Assembly: GCA_024508855.1 (NCBI GenBank)
Contig: JANINJ010000075.1
Coordinates: forward strand, 62,001-126,000
Direction: 5' to 3'
DNA: 64,000 nt
From: Xanthobacteraceae bacterium
GTDB taxonomy: Bacteria > Pseudomonadota > Alphaproteobacteria > Rhizobiales > Xanthobacteraceae
Shown: positions 1 through 8,322 of the stretch, one piece after another
Layout: each line of letters starts with the position of its first letter
Position numbering within the stretch: the first letter of the stretch is position 1
Notes under the pieces: model-generated
The model's database searches: none
The model's input: the letters and a program-made list of their open reading frames with translations, nothing else
What the model was told of the DNA's origin: nothing
Made by a program: the position numbers and the translations under genes

Positions 1-1081
1 CCGGTTTGAGGCCGTCGTTGATCAGCCACTTGCCACCCTGAACGGCGCCGGTACGCACCGCCTGCACCGCGACGCGATTATCCGGCTTGATGACGAAGAC
101 CTCGCTGCCGCCGTCCCTGCTGCGCTGGACCGCCTGCTGCGGCACCGCGATCGCATCGGTATCGACGCCCTGCTCAATCAGCACGCGGACATACATGCCC
201 GGCAGCAGTTCGCCGTTCGGATTGGGGAACTCACCGCGCAGCGTCACCTGTCCGGTATCGGCATTGACCTTGGCTTCGGAGAACAGCAGCTTGCCCGGAA
301 GCGAATACACGCCGTCATCGACGATCAGCCGCACCTTGGCGGCGTTCGGCGCGACCTGTTCGAGATCGCCGAGCACGAACGCGCGCCGCAGCTTGTTGAG
401 ATCGCTCACCGACTGAGTGAAGTCGGCATAGATCGGATCGAGCTGCTGGATCGAGGCGAGGTTGGTGGTCTCGTTGGGAACGACCAGCGCGCCCTCGCTG
501 ACCAGCGCCGCACCGATGCGGCCGTTGATCGGCGCGCGGATGGTCGCGTAACCGAGATTGAGGCGCGCACGTGCGACGTCCGCCGTCCGCGCGGCGACAT
601 CCGCCTCGGCCTGGCGCTTCGTGGCGATGGCGGTCTCGTTCTGCGCTTCCGAGGACACGTTCTGATGGGTCAGCGTCGCGATGCGCTTGGCGTGACTCGT
701 CGCCTGATCGAGCACCGCCTTGGCCTTCGCCAGCGCTGCTTCCTGCGCCATCAGATCGACCTCGAACGGCTTCGGATCGATCTTATAGAGCGGATCGCCT
801 GCCTTCACGTCGCTGCCCTGATGGAACATGCGTTCGACGATGATGCCCGAGACTTGCGGCCGCACGTCGGCGATGCGCGTCGGCGCGATACGGCCGGGTA
901 GTTCGCGCATGATCGCGAACGGCTGCGCCTTGACGGTGACGAAGCTGACATCCGGCACGGCAACGGGCTGAGCCGCAACCGCGGACGCCGGTTCATCGCA
1001 GGCCGTCAACATGGGACTGATCGAAACGAGGAATGCCAACCCTACGCCAACCCGCACACCCGATCGTCTTGTCAGTTCCAT
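1..1081 (-). CDS. RND efflux pump periplasmic adaptor (membrane fusion protein), 3' end cut by window edge
   Basis: AcrA/MexA-type adaptor that would link an inner-membrane RND pump to an outer-membrane channel. Translating the minus strand from the ATG at 1081 gives a signal sequence with lipobox L-T-A-C (Cys28), so it is probably a lipoprotein. Then follow the biotinyl-lipoyl half (DVRPQVSGIIVERMF, DPLYKIDPKPFEV), an alpha-helical hairpin and the beta-barrel region (TIRAPINGRIG, LRGEFPNPNGELLPGMYV). The frame is open to base 1, so the C-terminus and presumably the downstream RND pump gene lie outside the window. The 395-bp upstream region carries inverted repeats that may be repressor sites. 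The substrate cannot be told from this part. Confidence 0.92.
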   Translation of the reverse strand, partial: MELTRRSGVRVGVGLAFLVSISPMLTACDEPASAVAAQPVAVPDVSFVTVKAQPFAIMRELPGRIAPTRIADVRPQVSGIIVERMFHQGSDVKAGDPLYKIDPKPFEVDLMAQEAALAKAKAVLDQATSHAKRIATLTHQNVSSEAQNETAIATKRQAEADVAARTADVARARLNLGYATIRAPINGRIGAALVSEGALVVPNETTNLASIQQLDPIYADFTQSVSDLNKLRRAFVLGDLEQVAPNAAKVRLIVDDGVYSLPGKLLFSEAKVNADTGQVTLRGEFPNPNGELLPGMYVRVLIEQGVDTDAIAVPQQAVQRSRDGGSEVFVIKPDNRVAVQAVRTGAVQGGKWLINDGLKP

Positions 1082-1271
1082 TGTCTCGCTTTCAATCGTT
1101 ACCGGACATGCATCAAATTCGCTGCGCGGACACGGCCGCGCAGTGCATCCAAACTCGAAGTCTGACTTCACATGATTTCGTAAAAGTAACTCAGCGAGAC
1201 CGCAGCGCAATACAATTTGCGGCGGCGCAATGCCACAGGCAGTTATGATGTTGAAGTCAAAGCAACTTTCG

Positions 1272-1293
1272 CGACTCACACGATTGTGAGTCG
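1272..1293. promoter_or_regulatory. 9-bp inverted repeat, candidate TetR-type operator
   Basis: CGACTCACA and TGTGAGTCG are perfect inverted arms around the 4-nt spacer CGAT. The site is about 190 bp upstream of the efflux adaptor start. A 22-bp two-fold symmetric site upstream of an RND adaptor is what a TetR/AcrR-family repressor would bind. No such repressor gene is inside the window, so the assignment is inferred from position. Confidence 0.5.
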
Positions 1294-1361
1294 TCGCGAT
1301 CAGCTTTCGCAACAAATTGGAAAGTGTTCCTGCGCGTGACTTGAATGGTTCGTGACGATCA

Positions 1362-1394
1362 ATTGCGCATGTTCTGCGCAATAATTACGCAGAA
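1362..1394. promoter_or_regulatory. Overlapping inverted repeats upstream of efflux gene
   Basis: ATTGCGCA and TGCGCAAT (1362-1369 and 1375-1382) are inverted arms around 5 nt. Overlapping them, TTCTGCG (1372-1378) pairs with CGCAGAA (1388-1394). Two interleaved dyads in one short AT-rich stretch suggest alternative or cooperative protein binding, or an overlapping promoter and operator. Confidence 0.4.
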
Positions 1395-1476
1395 TTCGCG
1401 CGGCGCTGCGCATCAACATGACGAATCTGTAATGTAATGCGATCGACGCGCAGATCCGCACACGTGATCGGCAAAA

Positions 1477-2043
1477 CTACTTAAGCGCTTCGCAGACGTT
1501 GCGCTGAACCGGCGGCGGTGTGCGCCCATCGCGATCGATTACGCGCGCCCACCAAGCATCGAGCGCCGCGCGCTCGCATGCGAGCTTCACGCACATGCCT
1601 TCCACGTATTTGATCCAGTCATCGAACCGGAACGCCGGCACCGGAACCACGACCGGCACATCCGCAGCCAATGCATGTTCGATCAGATGTGCCAGCCCGC
1701 GGCCTTCGAGTTCCTGACGTCCGAAGCGATTGACGATCAGAAGGTCCGCGCCCTCGCTGACGGCAGTCGTCATGTGTGCACGCGCCTGCGCCAGTTTTTC
1801 GACATCGAGCCGTCGGCCCGCGGTATAGGCGGCGGCATCCTGGAACAGGTCGAATTCCTCGCCGGTATGCAGCAGCAGCGCCGGGAGTGCCGCAGCGCCG
1901 GCATCATGATGACCGCGCTGGACCAATCCTACGGGCCGCAACCCCTGCCTCTGTAAATCGGCGGCGAACGCCAGCAGTAACCGGTCGGGATCCTGGCCGG
2001 CCTCATATACCAGTGCAGCGAGATCGCATTGTGCATCAAACAT
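1477..2043 (-). CDS. DUF2478 family protein
   Basis: A 188-residue protein resembling the DUF2478 family, often found near molybdate genes and sometimes annotated as a molybdenum ABC transporter accessory protein. I see the family-like N-terminus (LAALVYEAGQDPDRLLLAFAADL) and the conserved block LLIVNRFGRQELEGRG followed by VPVVVPVPAFRFDDW. No membrane segment and no intact P-loop is visible, so it is probably cytosolic. Its biochemical role is unknown. It lies 86 bp downstream of the aldehyde dehydrogenase on the same strand, and a ModE-like DNA-binding protein is encoded 2.2 kb away, but no molybdate transporter genes are in the window. Confidence 0.75.
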   Translation of the reverse strand: MFDAQCDLAALVYEAGQDPDRLLLAFAADLQRQGLRPVGLVQRGHHDAGAAALPALLLHTGEEFDLFQDAAAYTAGRRLDVEKLAQARAHMTTAVSEGADLLIVNRFGRQELEGRGLAHLIEHALAADVPVVVPVPAFRFDDWIKYVEGMCVKLACERAALDAWWARVIDRDGRTPPPVQRNVCEALK

Positions 2044-2129
2044 CGAAACGTCGTGCCATCGGCAGCAACCGTCAAATAGTTATCCGGCCGGACGCTAAAA
2101 AAGCGATCCGGCCGGGTCAACCTCTATCC

Positions 2130-3533
2130 TCAACGCGCCGCGTTGATGATCTGCAGCTGCGTGAACTCCGCAAGCCCTTCCTCGGCGAATTCTACGCCGA
2201 TGCCGGATTGCTTGGCACCGCCGAACGGAATGTGCGGCGCCATGTCGAGATGCTTGTTGATCCACACCGTGCCTGCCTCGATGCGCTCCGCGACCTTATG
2301 CGCACGATCGAGGTCCGACGACCATACCGATGCGCCGAGGCCGTAATTGGTGCCGTTGGCGCGGCGGATCACATCTTCGGAATCAGAATACTTGATCAAC
2401 GGCAACACCGGCCCGAACTGCTCCTCGTCGACCAGCCGCGAGCCTTCCTGGATGTCGCGCACGATGGTCGGTTCGATGAAATAACCCGGCCGGTCCATCG
2501 CCTTGCCGCCGGCAACGATCTTGCCGTTCTTGTGCGCGTCTTCGAGGAATCCCTTCACCTTCTCGTACTGCATCTTGTTCTGCAGCGGTCCGAGCTTGGT
2601 GCCCTGTTTGGCGCCGTCGTCCACCACCGTGTTCTTGGCGATGTTGACGAGCTCCTCGCAGATTTCGTCATAGACCGACTCGTGGACATAGAGTCGCTTG
2701 ATGGCAAGGCAGACCTGACCGCTGTTCTGGAACGCGCCTTCGAAAATGCCGGGCGCAACTTTCTTCGGATCAACGTCATCGAGCACGATGCCCGCATCGT
2801 TGCCGCCGAGTTCGAGCGTGATGCGCTTCAGCGTTTCGGCGGCGCTTGCCATCACCTTCTGGCCAGTCGCCGTCGAGCCGGTGAACGAAATCTTGCGGAT
2901 GTCGGGATGCTTTGTCATCTCGCCGCCGAGATCGTTGGCGTCGGCGATGACGTTGAGCACACCCTTCGGCAGGATACCGGACACGAGCTCCGCGAATTTC
3001 AACGTCGACAGCGGCGTGGTCGGTGCAGGCTTGACGACCAGCGTGTTGCCGGCGAGCAGCGCGGGCGGCAGCTTGAAGCCCAAGATCAGCAGCGGATAAT
3101 TCCACGGAATGATCGCGCCGACGACGCCGAGCGGCCGGCGGAACGCTTCGACGCGGCGCCCATCGCTTTCCTCGATCACCTTCATCTTGAGATCGAGCGA
3201 GCCGAGATAGCGGAAGAAGCCCGCCATTCCCATCACTTCGCCGGTGGCGTCAGCCAACGGCTTGCCTTGTTCGCTGGTCAGGATGCGCGCCAACTCGCCG
3301 GCATTGGCTTCGATGACGTCGGCCATCTTGACGATGTATTTGCGTCGTTCCTCGATCGGCGTTGCCGCCCACGCGGGAAACGCTGCTTTCGCGGCCGCCA
3401 CTGCCTTGTCAAGCTGACCCTTCGTGGCGCGCGGACATTGCGCAACCACTTCCTCGGTCGCAGGATTGAGCACCGGCATTTCGAGATCGCCGGGCACCAT
3501 CTTTCCATCAATCAGCAAATTGTAATCGCTCAT
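2130..3533 (-). CDS. NAD(P)+-dependent aldehyde dehydrogenase
   Basis: Aldehyde dehydrogenase superfamily enzyme of 467 residues, oxidising an aldehyde to its acid in the cytosol. The catalytic Glu241 (LELGGND) and nucleophile Cys275 (NSGQVCLAIKR) are present, as are the cofactor-loop FTGSTATG and the proline-rich IIPWNYPL motif. The start is placed at the ATG at 3533 because GAGGGAG lies about 10 nt upstream and the product (MSDYNLLIDG) matches family N-termini. A longer open frame to 3749 has no ribosome-binding site. The substrate is not defined; the sequence resembles broad-range or betaine/aminobutyraldehyde-type ALDHs. DUF2478 follows on the same strand after 86 bp. Confidence 0.9.
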   Translation of the reverse strand: MSDYNLLIDGKMVPGDLEMPVLNPATEEVVAQCPRATKGQLDKAVAAAKAAFPAWAATPIEERRKYIVKMADVIEANAGELARILTSEQGKPLADATGEVMGMAGFFRYLGSLDLKMKVIEESDGRRVEAFRRPLGVVGAIIPWNYPLLILGFKLPPALLAGNTLVVKPAPTTPLSTLKFAELVSGILPKGVLNVIADANDLGGEMTKHPDIRKISFTGSTATGQKVMASAAETLKRITLELGGNDAGIVLDDVDPKKVAPGIFEGAFQNSGQVCLAIKRLYVHESVYDEICEELVNIAKNTVVDDGAKQGTKLGPLQNKMQYEKVKGFLEDAHKNGKIVAGGKAMDRPGYFIEPTIVRDIQEGSRLVDEEQFGPVLPLIKYSDSEDVIRRANGTNYGLGASVWSSDLDRAHKVAERIEAGTVWINKHLDMAPHIPFGGAKQSGIGVEFAEEGLAEFTQLQIINAAR

Positions 3534-3805
3534 TGGCTTTACGCTCCCTCGTTTATCGTCGGCAATCTTTATGTTCCGCGACGGCGGCTGCGACGGCCGA
3601 TCGATTACGTTATATCCTTGCATATATGACGATCCCGTAGCAATATCGCATGATCGGGCCGTCCGGCATTCTGGATTAGCTATAAAGCGACAGAAACCGG
3701 GTGGACGTTTTATTGCTGTCCGATAAAGATCCGGAGCGATCGCAAACATTGAGAAATATCGCGATCCAGCCAGTCGCTGACGACGATATCGATTCGGGAG
3801 CCGCC

Positions 3806-4186
3806 ATGGAAATCACCAGCCAGGCATTGACGACGTGCGAAGTCGCGCCGGACGGCAGGGAGATCTCGCTGGGATTTGTCGACAGTTCGGGTAAACGCGC
3901 TGCAGTCAAGCTGCCGGTGGAACAGGTCGGTGCGCTGGTCATGACCTTGCCGACGCTGATCGAGAAAGCCCTGCGCAAACGGTTCGGCGACGACAGCCTG
4001 CGTTACACCTATCCGCTGGGATCATGGACCTTCGAGCAATCGCCCGATCCGCAGACCAGCATTGTGACATTGCGCACGACGGATGGATTTGGCGTGTGCT
4101 TCTCGTTGCAGCGCCAGCAGCAGGACGAACTGGGCGAAGCGTTCACGAACGATCACGATGGGCGGACGGCATTTCAAACGCACTGA
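3806..4186 (+). CDS. Hypothetical protein, small soluble
   Basis: A 126-residue protein of unknown function, divergent from the aldehyde dehydrogenase gene. The start at 3806 is preferred because CGGGAG precedes it by a few bases and the product begins MEITSQALTTCEV. A longer frame to 3701 has no ribosome-binding site. There is no signal peptide or membrane helix. The middle part (ISLGFVDSSGKRAAVKLPVEQVGALVMTLPTLI) reads like a small beta-rich domain, in the style of short conserved hypothetical proteins of Bradyrhizobium relatives. Codon use matches the neighbours, and the gene ends just before the convergent ModE-like gene. Confidence 0.7.
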   Translation: MEITSQALTTCEVAPDGREISLGFVDSSGKRAAVKLPVEQVGALVMTLPTLIEKALRKRFGDDSLRYTYPLGSWTFEQSPDPQTSIVTLRTTDGFGVCFSLQRQQQDELGEAFTNDHDGRTAFQTH

Positions 4187-4207
4187 TGCGTTTGAAAACT
4201 GGAATTG

Positions 4208-4588
4208 TCAGTCAGCGCTCTTGCGCCGGCGCCCAATATCCGATCGCAGCGAGGCGAGATCTTTCCTGGCTGCGACCAGTGCGGCCCGCTCGATGCGGCG
4301 ATAGCGCGCGACCAGCGATGCGCCGAACGGCGTAAGTGCCGCACCGCCACCATGCTTGCCGCCGGTCTGCCGCGCAACGGCCGCCTGCCCGCAAATCCGG
4401 TTGATCTCGTCGACCAGATCCCACGCCCGCTTGTAGGACATCTCCATGGCCCGTCCGGCCGCGGAGATCGACCCGCAGGAATCGATATTTTCCAGCAGCT
4501 GGATTTTGCCCGGCCCGATGCGGCTGTCCGAATCGAGATCGATGCGGACACTCAGCGAGGGCAACGGGCTGGTAGCAGTCTTGGCCAT
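4208..4588 (-). CDS. ModE-like winged-helix transcriptional regulator (DNA-binding domain only)
   Basis: A 126-residue protein matching the N-terminal DNA-binding domain of the molybdate regulator ModE. The family pattern is clear: IGPGKIQLLENIDSCGSISAAGRAMEMSYKRAWDLVDEIN, then a basic wing region with KHGGGAALTPFGASLVARYR. The molybdate-binding Mop/TOBE domains of full ModE are absent, so metal sensing would need another partner or does not occur. It is convergent with the unknown gene to its left and divergent from the glutamine amidotransferase gene (174 bp between starts). Targets are unknown; the DUF2478 gene nearby is a candidate. Confidence 0.82.
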   Translation of the reverse strand: MAKTATSPLPSLSVRIDLDSDSRIGPGKIQLLENIDSCGSISAAGRAMEMSYKRAWDLVDEINRICGQAAVARQTGGKHGGGAALTPFGASLVARYRRIERAALVAARKDLASLRSDIGRRRKSAD

Positions 4589-4762
4589 CCGCGCAGGATA
4601 CCCGGTGTCGCCCGCGAAAAAAACCGCGACGCGAGCCCCGACCGGTGATTTTCCGCCGGGATTTTTCGGGACCCGGAAACACCGGCTGTTTGATCCGTCC
4701 GGCCCCAGGATTATAACGAGCCGCCTCTGCGCCCCTTTCTATTTCTATCCCGGTGAACTGCC

Positions 4763-5488
4763 ATGCCCTCGCCCCGGCGCCACGCCGTCGCCCTGCGCCA
4801 TGTCGCCTTCGAAGACCTCGGCCTGCTGGCGCCGTTGCTGCACCGCGAGGGCTGGGACATTACGCTGGTCGATATGCCGAGCGCCGACCTGACCGACGTA
4901 GACCTGCGCGCCACAATCGAGCAGGCCGATCTGCTGATCGTGCTCGGCGGCCCGATCGGCGTCGGCGACGCCGAGGCCTATCCGTTTCTGATCCCCGAAC
5001 TTGGCCTGATCGAACGTCGGCTGGAGCAGGACCGGCCACTGCTTGGCATCTGCCTCGGCAGCCAATTGATGGCCGCGGCGCTCGGCAGCCGGGTCTATCC
5101 CGGCGGCACCAAGGAGATCGGCTGGGGGCACCTGCAGCTGACCGATGCCGGTATGACATCGTGCCTCAACCCGCTCGCGGAACCCGACGCCATGGTGCTG
5201 CACTGGCATGGCGACACGTTCGATCTGCCGCAGCGCGCTATCCGCCTGGCATCGAGTCCGCTCTATGAAAATCAGGCGTTCGCCTGTGGCCGCAACGCGC
5301 TGGCGCTGCAATTCCATGTGGAAGCCGATCCGGCGCTGCTCGAGGAATGGTATGTCGGGCACACGGCCGAACTCGGTGCGGCCGGCATTTCGGTCAACGC
5401 GCTTCGCACTGCGACAACGACAGTTGCCGGTCGCGTCGGCGCACAGGCCGAGCAGATTTTCAAACGCTGGTTGAACGAGATTGGCTGA
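4763..5488 (+). CDS. Class I glutamine amidotransferase (GMP synthase-like)
   Basis: A 241-residue stand-alone class I glutamine amidotransferase domain, related to proteins annotated as GMP synthase glutamine amidotransferase. The nucleophile Cys97 sits in GICLGSQLMAAALG, and the partner residues His185 and Glu187 are in LQFHVEAD, so the triad is intact. A glycine-rich LGGPIGVGD loop forms the N-terminal motif. No synthetase domain is attached and no partner gene adjoins it, so the ammonia acceptor is unknown; gamma-glutamyl hydrolysis is another possibility. The start ATG is preceded by GGTGA. Confidence 0.88.
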   Translation: MPSPRRHAVALRHVAFEDLGLLAPLLHREGWDITLVDMPSADLTDVDLRATIEQADLLIVLGGPIGVGDAEAYPFLIPELGLIERRLEQDRPLLGICLGSQLMAAALGSRVYPGGTKEIGWGHLQLTDAGMTSCLNPLAEPDAMVLHWHGDTFDLPQRAIRLASSPLYENQAFACGRNALALQFHVEADPALLEEWYVGHTAELGAAGISVNALRTATTTVAGRVGAQAEQIFKRWLNEIG

Positions 5489-5806
5489 TCCGCTCGCTCG
5501 CCAATTATTTTCGGAGCCGACGCCATCGTCGACCTCCGCCAACCGTCATCATAGCCACGGATTTTCGCGGTAAAGACAATCTCCGGCGGGCTTCCTCCGC
5601 GCCGGTTCCCTTTCGTTGTCGAAATGCGGTGCTATCGGCTTCCCTCTCGCGCCCGCTGTGCCATATTGCAACGTGACGATGTTTTGCCCGGAGCGGCTTC
5701 GATGTGTACCGAACAGAGGCTGCCCCATAGTTTTTGACTTGATGTGTTTTCTTCGCGCGAAAAATTCCCGCTTCGCCTGAAAACACTCCAACCCGATGAA
5801 AGCACC
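5489..5806. other. Intergenic region, no gene seen
   Basis: A 318-bp stretch between the amidotransferase and the MotA-like gene. Short open frames here overlap coding sequence on the other strand and show no family resemblance. It should contain the promoter of the MotA-like/OmpA/GNAT operon. A TTGACT at about 5738 could be a -35 element, but I see no convincing -10 at the right distance. Confidence 0.5.
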
Positions 5807-6844
5807 ATGGCGCAAGGCTCCGCATCTGGCTCCGTATCCCGTTCGTCGCTGGACATCGAACTGACCAAGCTGTCGTCGCCGCGCATCTTCCTGGTGCGGA
5901 TGCTGGTGTTCCTGGTGCTCTGTGCACTGGTCGCGGTGGTGCTCTACAAGCAGATCCTGGTGGCCTTCATGGCCAATCCCGGCCTCAATGCGCTGATCGG
6001 CGCGGTTCTGCTGATCGGCATCATCCTGTCGTTCCGGCAGGTGATCCGGCTTTATCCGGAGGTCGCCTGGGTCAACAGCTTCCGCATCGCCGATCCGGGC
6101 CTCGCGATCGACCGGCGCCCCACGCTGCTGGCGCCGATGGCCGCGATCCTCGGCCGCGAACGCACCGGGCGAATGACGATTACCCAGCAGACCATGCGGC
6201 ATTTGCTGGATTCGATCGCGACCCGGCTCGATGAGGCGCGCGATATTTCCCGCTACATGACCGGCCTCCTGGTGTTTCTCGGCCTGCTCGGCACGTTCTG
6301 GGGCCTGATCGAAACCGTGGGATCGGTCGGCCACATCATCGACGGCCTGAAGGTCGGCGGCGATTCCGGCTCGATGTTCGACGCCCTGAAGGAAGGCCTC
6401 GCCGCGCCGCTCGGCGGCATGGGCATTTCATTCTCATCGTCGCTGTTCGGACTCGCCGGCTCGCTAATCCTCGGCTTTCTCGATCTGCAATCGAGCCAGG
6501 CGCAGAACAGGTTTTACACCGACCTGGAAGACTGGCTCGCCTCCACCGTGCGGGAATATACCGGCGACACCGGCGCGCCCGTGGCCGGCGCGCCCTCCGG
6601 CGAAACGCAGGCGGCAATCGAGCGGCTGCGCACCACCGTCGAGGAGATGGGCTCCAGCCGCGCCACTACGGCCGCGATGGCGAACCTCGCCGACGCCATT
6701 CAGGGGTTGGTGCAGCATATGCGCAGCGAGCAGCAGATGATCCGCGAATGGGCCGACGGCCAGGGCGAGCAGAGCCGCGAGATCAAGAAACTGCTGGAGC
6801 GTATCGCACGGCAGCCTGAACGGCACCTGAGCGGAGATATCTGA
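5807..6844 (+). CDS. MotA/TolQ/ExbB-like proton-channel protein
   Basis: An inner-membrane protein of 345 residues from the ATG at 5807 (MAQGSASG). It has two N-terminal transmembrane helices (FLVRMLVFLVLCALVAVV and LNALIGAVLLIGIILSF), and a second pair with the MotA/ExbB signature (YMTGLLVFLGLLGTFWGLIETVG, then LAAPLGGMGISFSSSLFGLAGSLILGFLDLQ). A cytoplasmic helical tail with coiled-coil character follows (about residues 240-345). It overlaps the next gene by 1 nt (TGATG) and so is co-translated with an OmpA/MotB-like partner. Together they should form an ion-driven stator-type complex. It is not part of a flagellar cluster here. Zorya ZorA has similar architecture, but no other Zorya gene is present. 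Confidence 0.85.
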   Translation: MAQGSASGSVSRSSLDIELTKLSSPRIFLVRMLVFLVLCALVAVVLYKQILVAFMANPGLNALIGAVLLIGIILSFRQVIRLYPEVAWVNSFRIADPGLAIDRRPTLLAPMAAILGRERTGRMTITQQTMRHLLDSIATRLDEARDISRYMTGLLVFLGLLGTFWGLIETVGSVGHIIDGLKVGGDSGSMFDALKEGLAAPLGGMGISFSSSLFGLAGSLILGFLDLQSSQAQNRFYTDLEDWLASTVREYTGDTGAPVAGAPSGETQAAIERLRTTVEEMGSSRATTAAMANLADAIQGLVQHMRSEQQMIREWADGQGEQSREIKKLLERIARQPERHLSGDI

Positions 6845-7872
6845 TGGCGCTCGCCCGCGGCCGCCGCACCAGTTCCGAATTCAACTACTGGCCGGGATTC
6901 GTCGACGCCCTGTCGACGCTGATCCTCGCCATCATCTTCATCCTCAGCGTCTTCGTCGTGACGCAGTTCTACCTGTCGCAGGAAGTCACCGGCAAGGACA
7001 AGGCGCTGGAGCAGCTCAACGCCAAGATCGCGCAGCTGAACGAATTGCTGTCGCTGGAGAAGCTGGGCAAGCTCAACCTCACCGACCAGCTCTCGCAGAT
7101 GCGCGCCGGACTGGCCAGCGCCGAAGCCGAACGCGACCGCGCCAAGAGCCTCTACGAAGGACTGGCCAGCAGCGGCACCGATGCCACCGGCCGCGCCAAC
7201 GAACTAGGCAAAGCGCTCGATTCCGAAAAGCAGGTCTCCGCGCGGGCGCTGGCGCAGGTCGAGGTGCTGAACCAGCAGATCAGCGCGCTGCGGCGCCAGC
7301 TTGCCGCTCTGGAAGAAGCGCTCGATGCGTCCGAGAAACGCGACAAGGAATCACAACTGCGCATCACCGATCTCGGCCAACGGCTCAACGTAGCACTGGC
7401 GCAGCGCGTGCAGGAATTGTCGCGCTACCGTTCGGAATTCTTCGGACGATTGCGCACCATTCTCGGTGACCGGCCCGACATCCGCATCGTCGGCGACCGC
7501 TTCGTGTTCCAGTCCGAAGTGTTCTTCGACACCGGACAGGCCGCACTGCTTCCCGAAGGCCGCGCCGAACTCGACAAGCTGGCGGATGCGCTGAAGGATC
7601 TCGACAAGAAAATTCCCAGCGAAATTCCATGGGTGTTGCGCGTCGACGGCCACACTGACGCGCGGCCGATCTCCAGCCCGCAGTTCAAGTCGAACTGGGA
7701 GCTGTCATCCGCGCGCGCCATCTCGGTGGTGCAATATCTGGTGTCGCTCGGCGTGCCCGCGCAGCGGCTGGTGGCGGCCGGATTCGCCGAATATCAGCCG
7801 CTCGATACCGGTACCACGGAAGAAGCCTACAAGCGCAACCGCCGCATCGAGCTGAAGCTGACGGAACGATGA
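6844..7872 (+). CDS. OmpA/MotB-like peptidoglycan-binding stator partner
   Basis: A 342-residue protein with a short cytoplasmic start, one transmembrane helix with an acidic residue at its entry (WPGFVDALSTLILAIIFIL, Asp21, the position of the proton-carrying Asp in MotB), a long periplasmic coiled coil (about residues 50-180, heptad-rich with many Leu, Gln and Glu), and a C-terminal OmpA-like peptidoglycan-binding domain (FFDTGQAALLPEGRAELDKLA, then VDGHTDARPI and YKRNRRIELKL). It presumably pairs with the MotA-like protein encoded immediately upstream and anchors it to the cell wall. It overlaps the downstream GNAT gene by 4 nt (ATGA), indicating one operon. Confidence 0.87.
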   Translation: MALARGRRTSSEFNYWPGFVDALSTLILAIIFILSVFVVTQFYLSQEVTGKDKALEQLNAKIAQLNELLSLEKLGKLNLTDQLSQMRAGLASAEAERDRAKSLYEGLASSGTDATGRANELGKALDSEKQVSARALAQVEVLNQQISALRRQLAALEEALDASEKRDKESQLRITDLGQRLNVALAQRVQELSRYRSEFFGRLRTILGDRPDIRIVGDRFVFQSEVFFDTGQAALLPEGRAELDKLADALKDLDKKIPSEIPWVLRVDGHTDARPISSPQFKSNWELSSARAISVVQYLVSLGVPAQRLVAAGFAEYQPLDTGTTEEAYKRNRRIELKLTER

Positions 7873-8318
7873 GCGCTGCTTTCGCGCTACGTCCCTATCG
7901 TGAAGCCGACGAAGACGCCGCCATCGAACTGTGGCGGCGCACCTGGCAGCAGGCCTATCCGTCGATCGATTTCACCGCGCGCGTGGCGTGGTGGCGCGAA
8001 CGCTGGCGCACCGAACTGGTGCCGGCGGCGAGTATCGTCGTCGCCGAACAGGCGGATGCGCTGATCGGCTTCGTGACCATCGACGACAAAGGCTACCTCG
8101 ACCAGCTGGTAGTAAGCCCCGAGCAATGGGGATCGCCACTCGCGAGCGCCTTGGTTGATGAAGCGAAACGGCTGTCACCGGACGGCGTGTCGTTGCTGGT
8201 CAACGAGGACAACGCGCGCGCGATCCGCTTCTATCTGCGCAACGGATTCGAACACGCGGGCAAGGATATGAATCCGACCTCGGGGCGGCCGGTGCTGCGG
8301 ATGGCGTGGAGACCCTAG
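7869..8318 (+). CDS. GNAT family N-acetyltransferase
   Basis: A 149-residue acetyl-CoA-dependent N-acetyltransferase of the GNAT fold. The N-terminal strand and helix (LRPYREADEDAAIELWRRTW), the central beta-bulge region (GFVTIDDKGYLDQLVVSPEQWG) and the C-terminal motif (VNEDNARAIRFYLRNGFEHAG) fit the family. The acetyl-CoA pyrophosphate loop is atypical (Q-W-G-S-P-L-A). The start overlaps the stop of the OmpA/MotB-like gene by 4 nt, so it is translationally coupled to the stator pair. Whether it modifies those proteins or only shares their promoter is unknown. Confidence 0.82.
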   Translation: MSAAFALRPYREADEDAAIELWRRTWQQAYPSIDFTARVAWWRERWRTELVPAASIVVAEQADALIGFVTIDDKGYLDQLVVSPEQWGSPLASALVDEAKRLSPDGVSLLVNEDNARAIRFYLRNGFEHAGKDMNPTSGRPVLRMAWRP

Positions 8319-8322
8319 GGTT

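Larger units (their letters stand above)
1082..1476. other. Intergenic region with operator-like palindromes
   Basis: A 395-bp stretch without a supported gene, lying between the efflux adaptor gene and a DUF2478 gene that are both on the minus strand. It is AT-richer than its neighbours and holds two separate palindromic blocks, listed individually, plus what is presumably the promoter of the efflux operon. I could not place -35 and -10 boxes with confidence. Confidence 0.7.

Noticed and set aside
1776-1956. Plus-strand short frames within 1520-1956
   Set aside because: They overlap the DUF2478 coding frame on the minus strand and show no motifs.
1776-3629. 617-codon open frame on the plus strand
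   Set aside because: It is the antisense shadow of the aldehyde dehydrogenase and DUF2478 genes, with the His/Arg-rich composition typical of such frames.
5807-7872. Zorya anti-phage system (ZorA/ZorB)
   Set aside because: The channel and OmpA-like architecture is similar, but no ZorC/ZorD or ZorE gene is adjacent. The third gene is an acetyltransferase.
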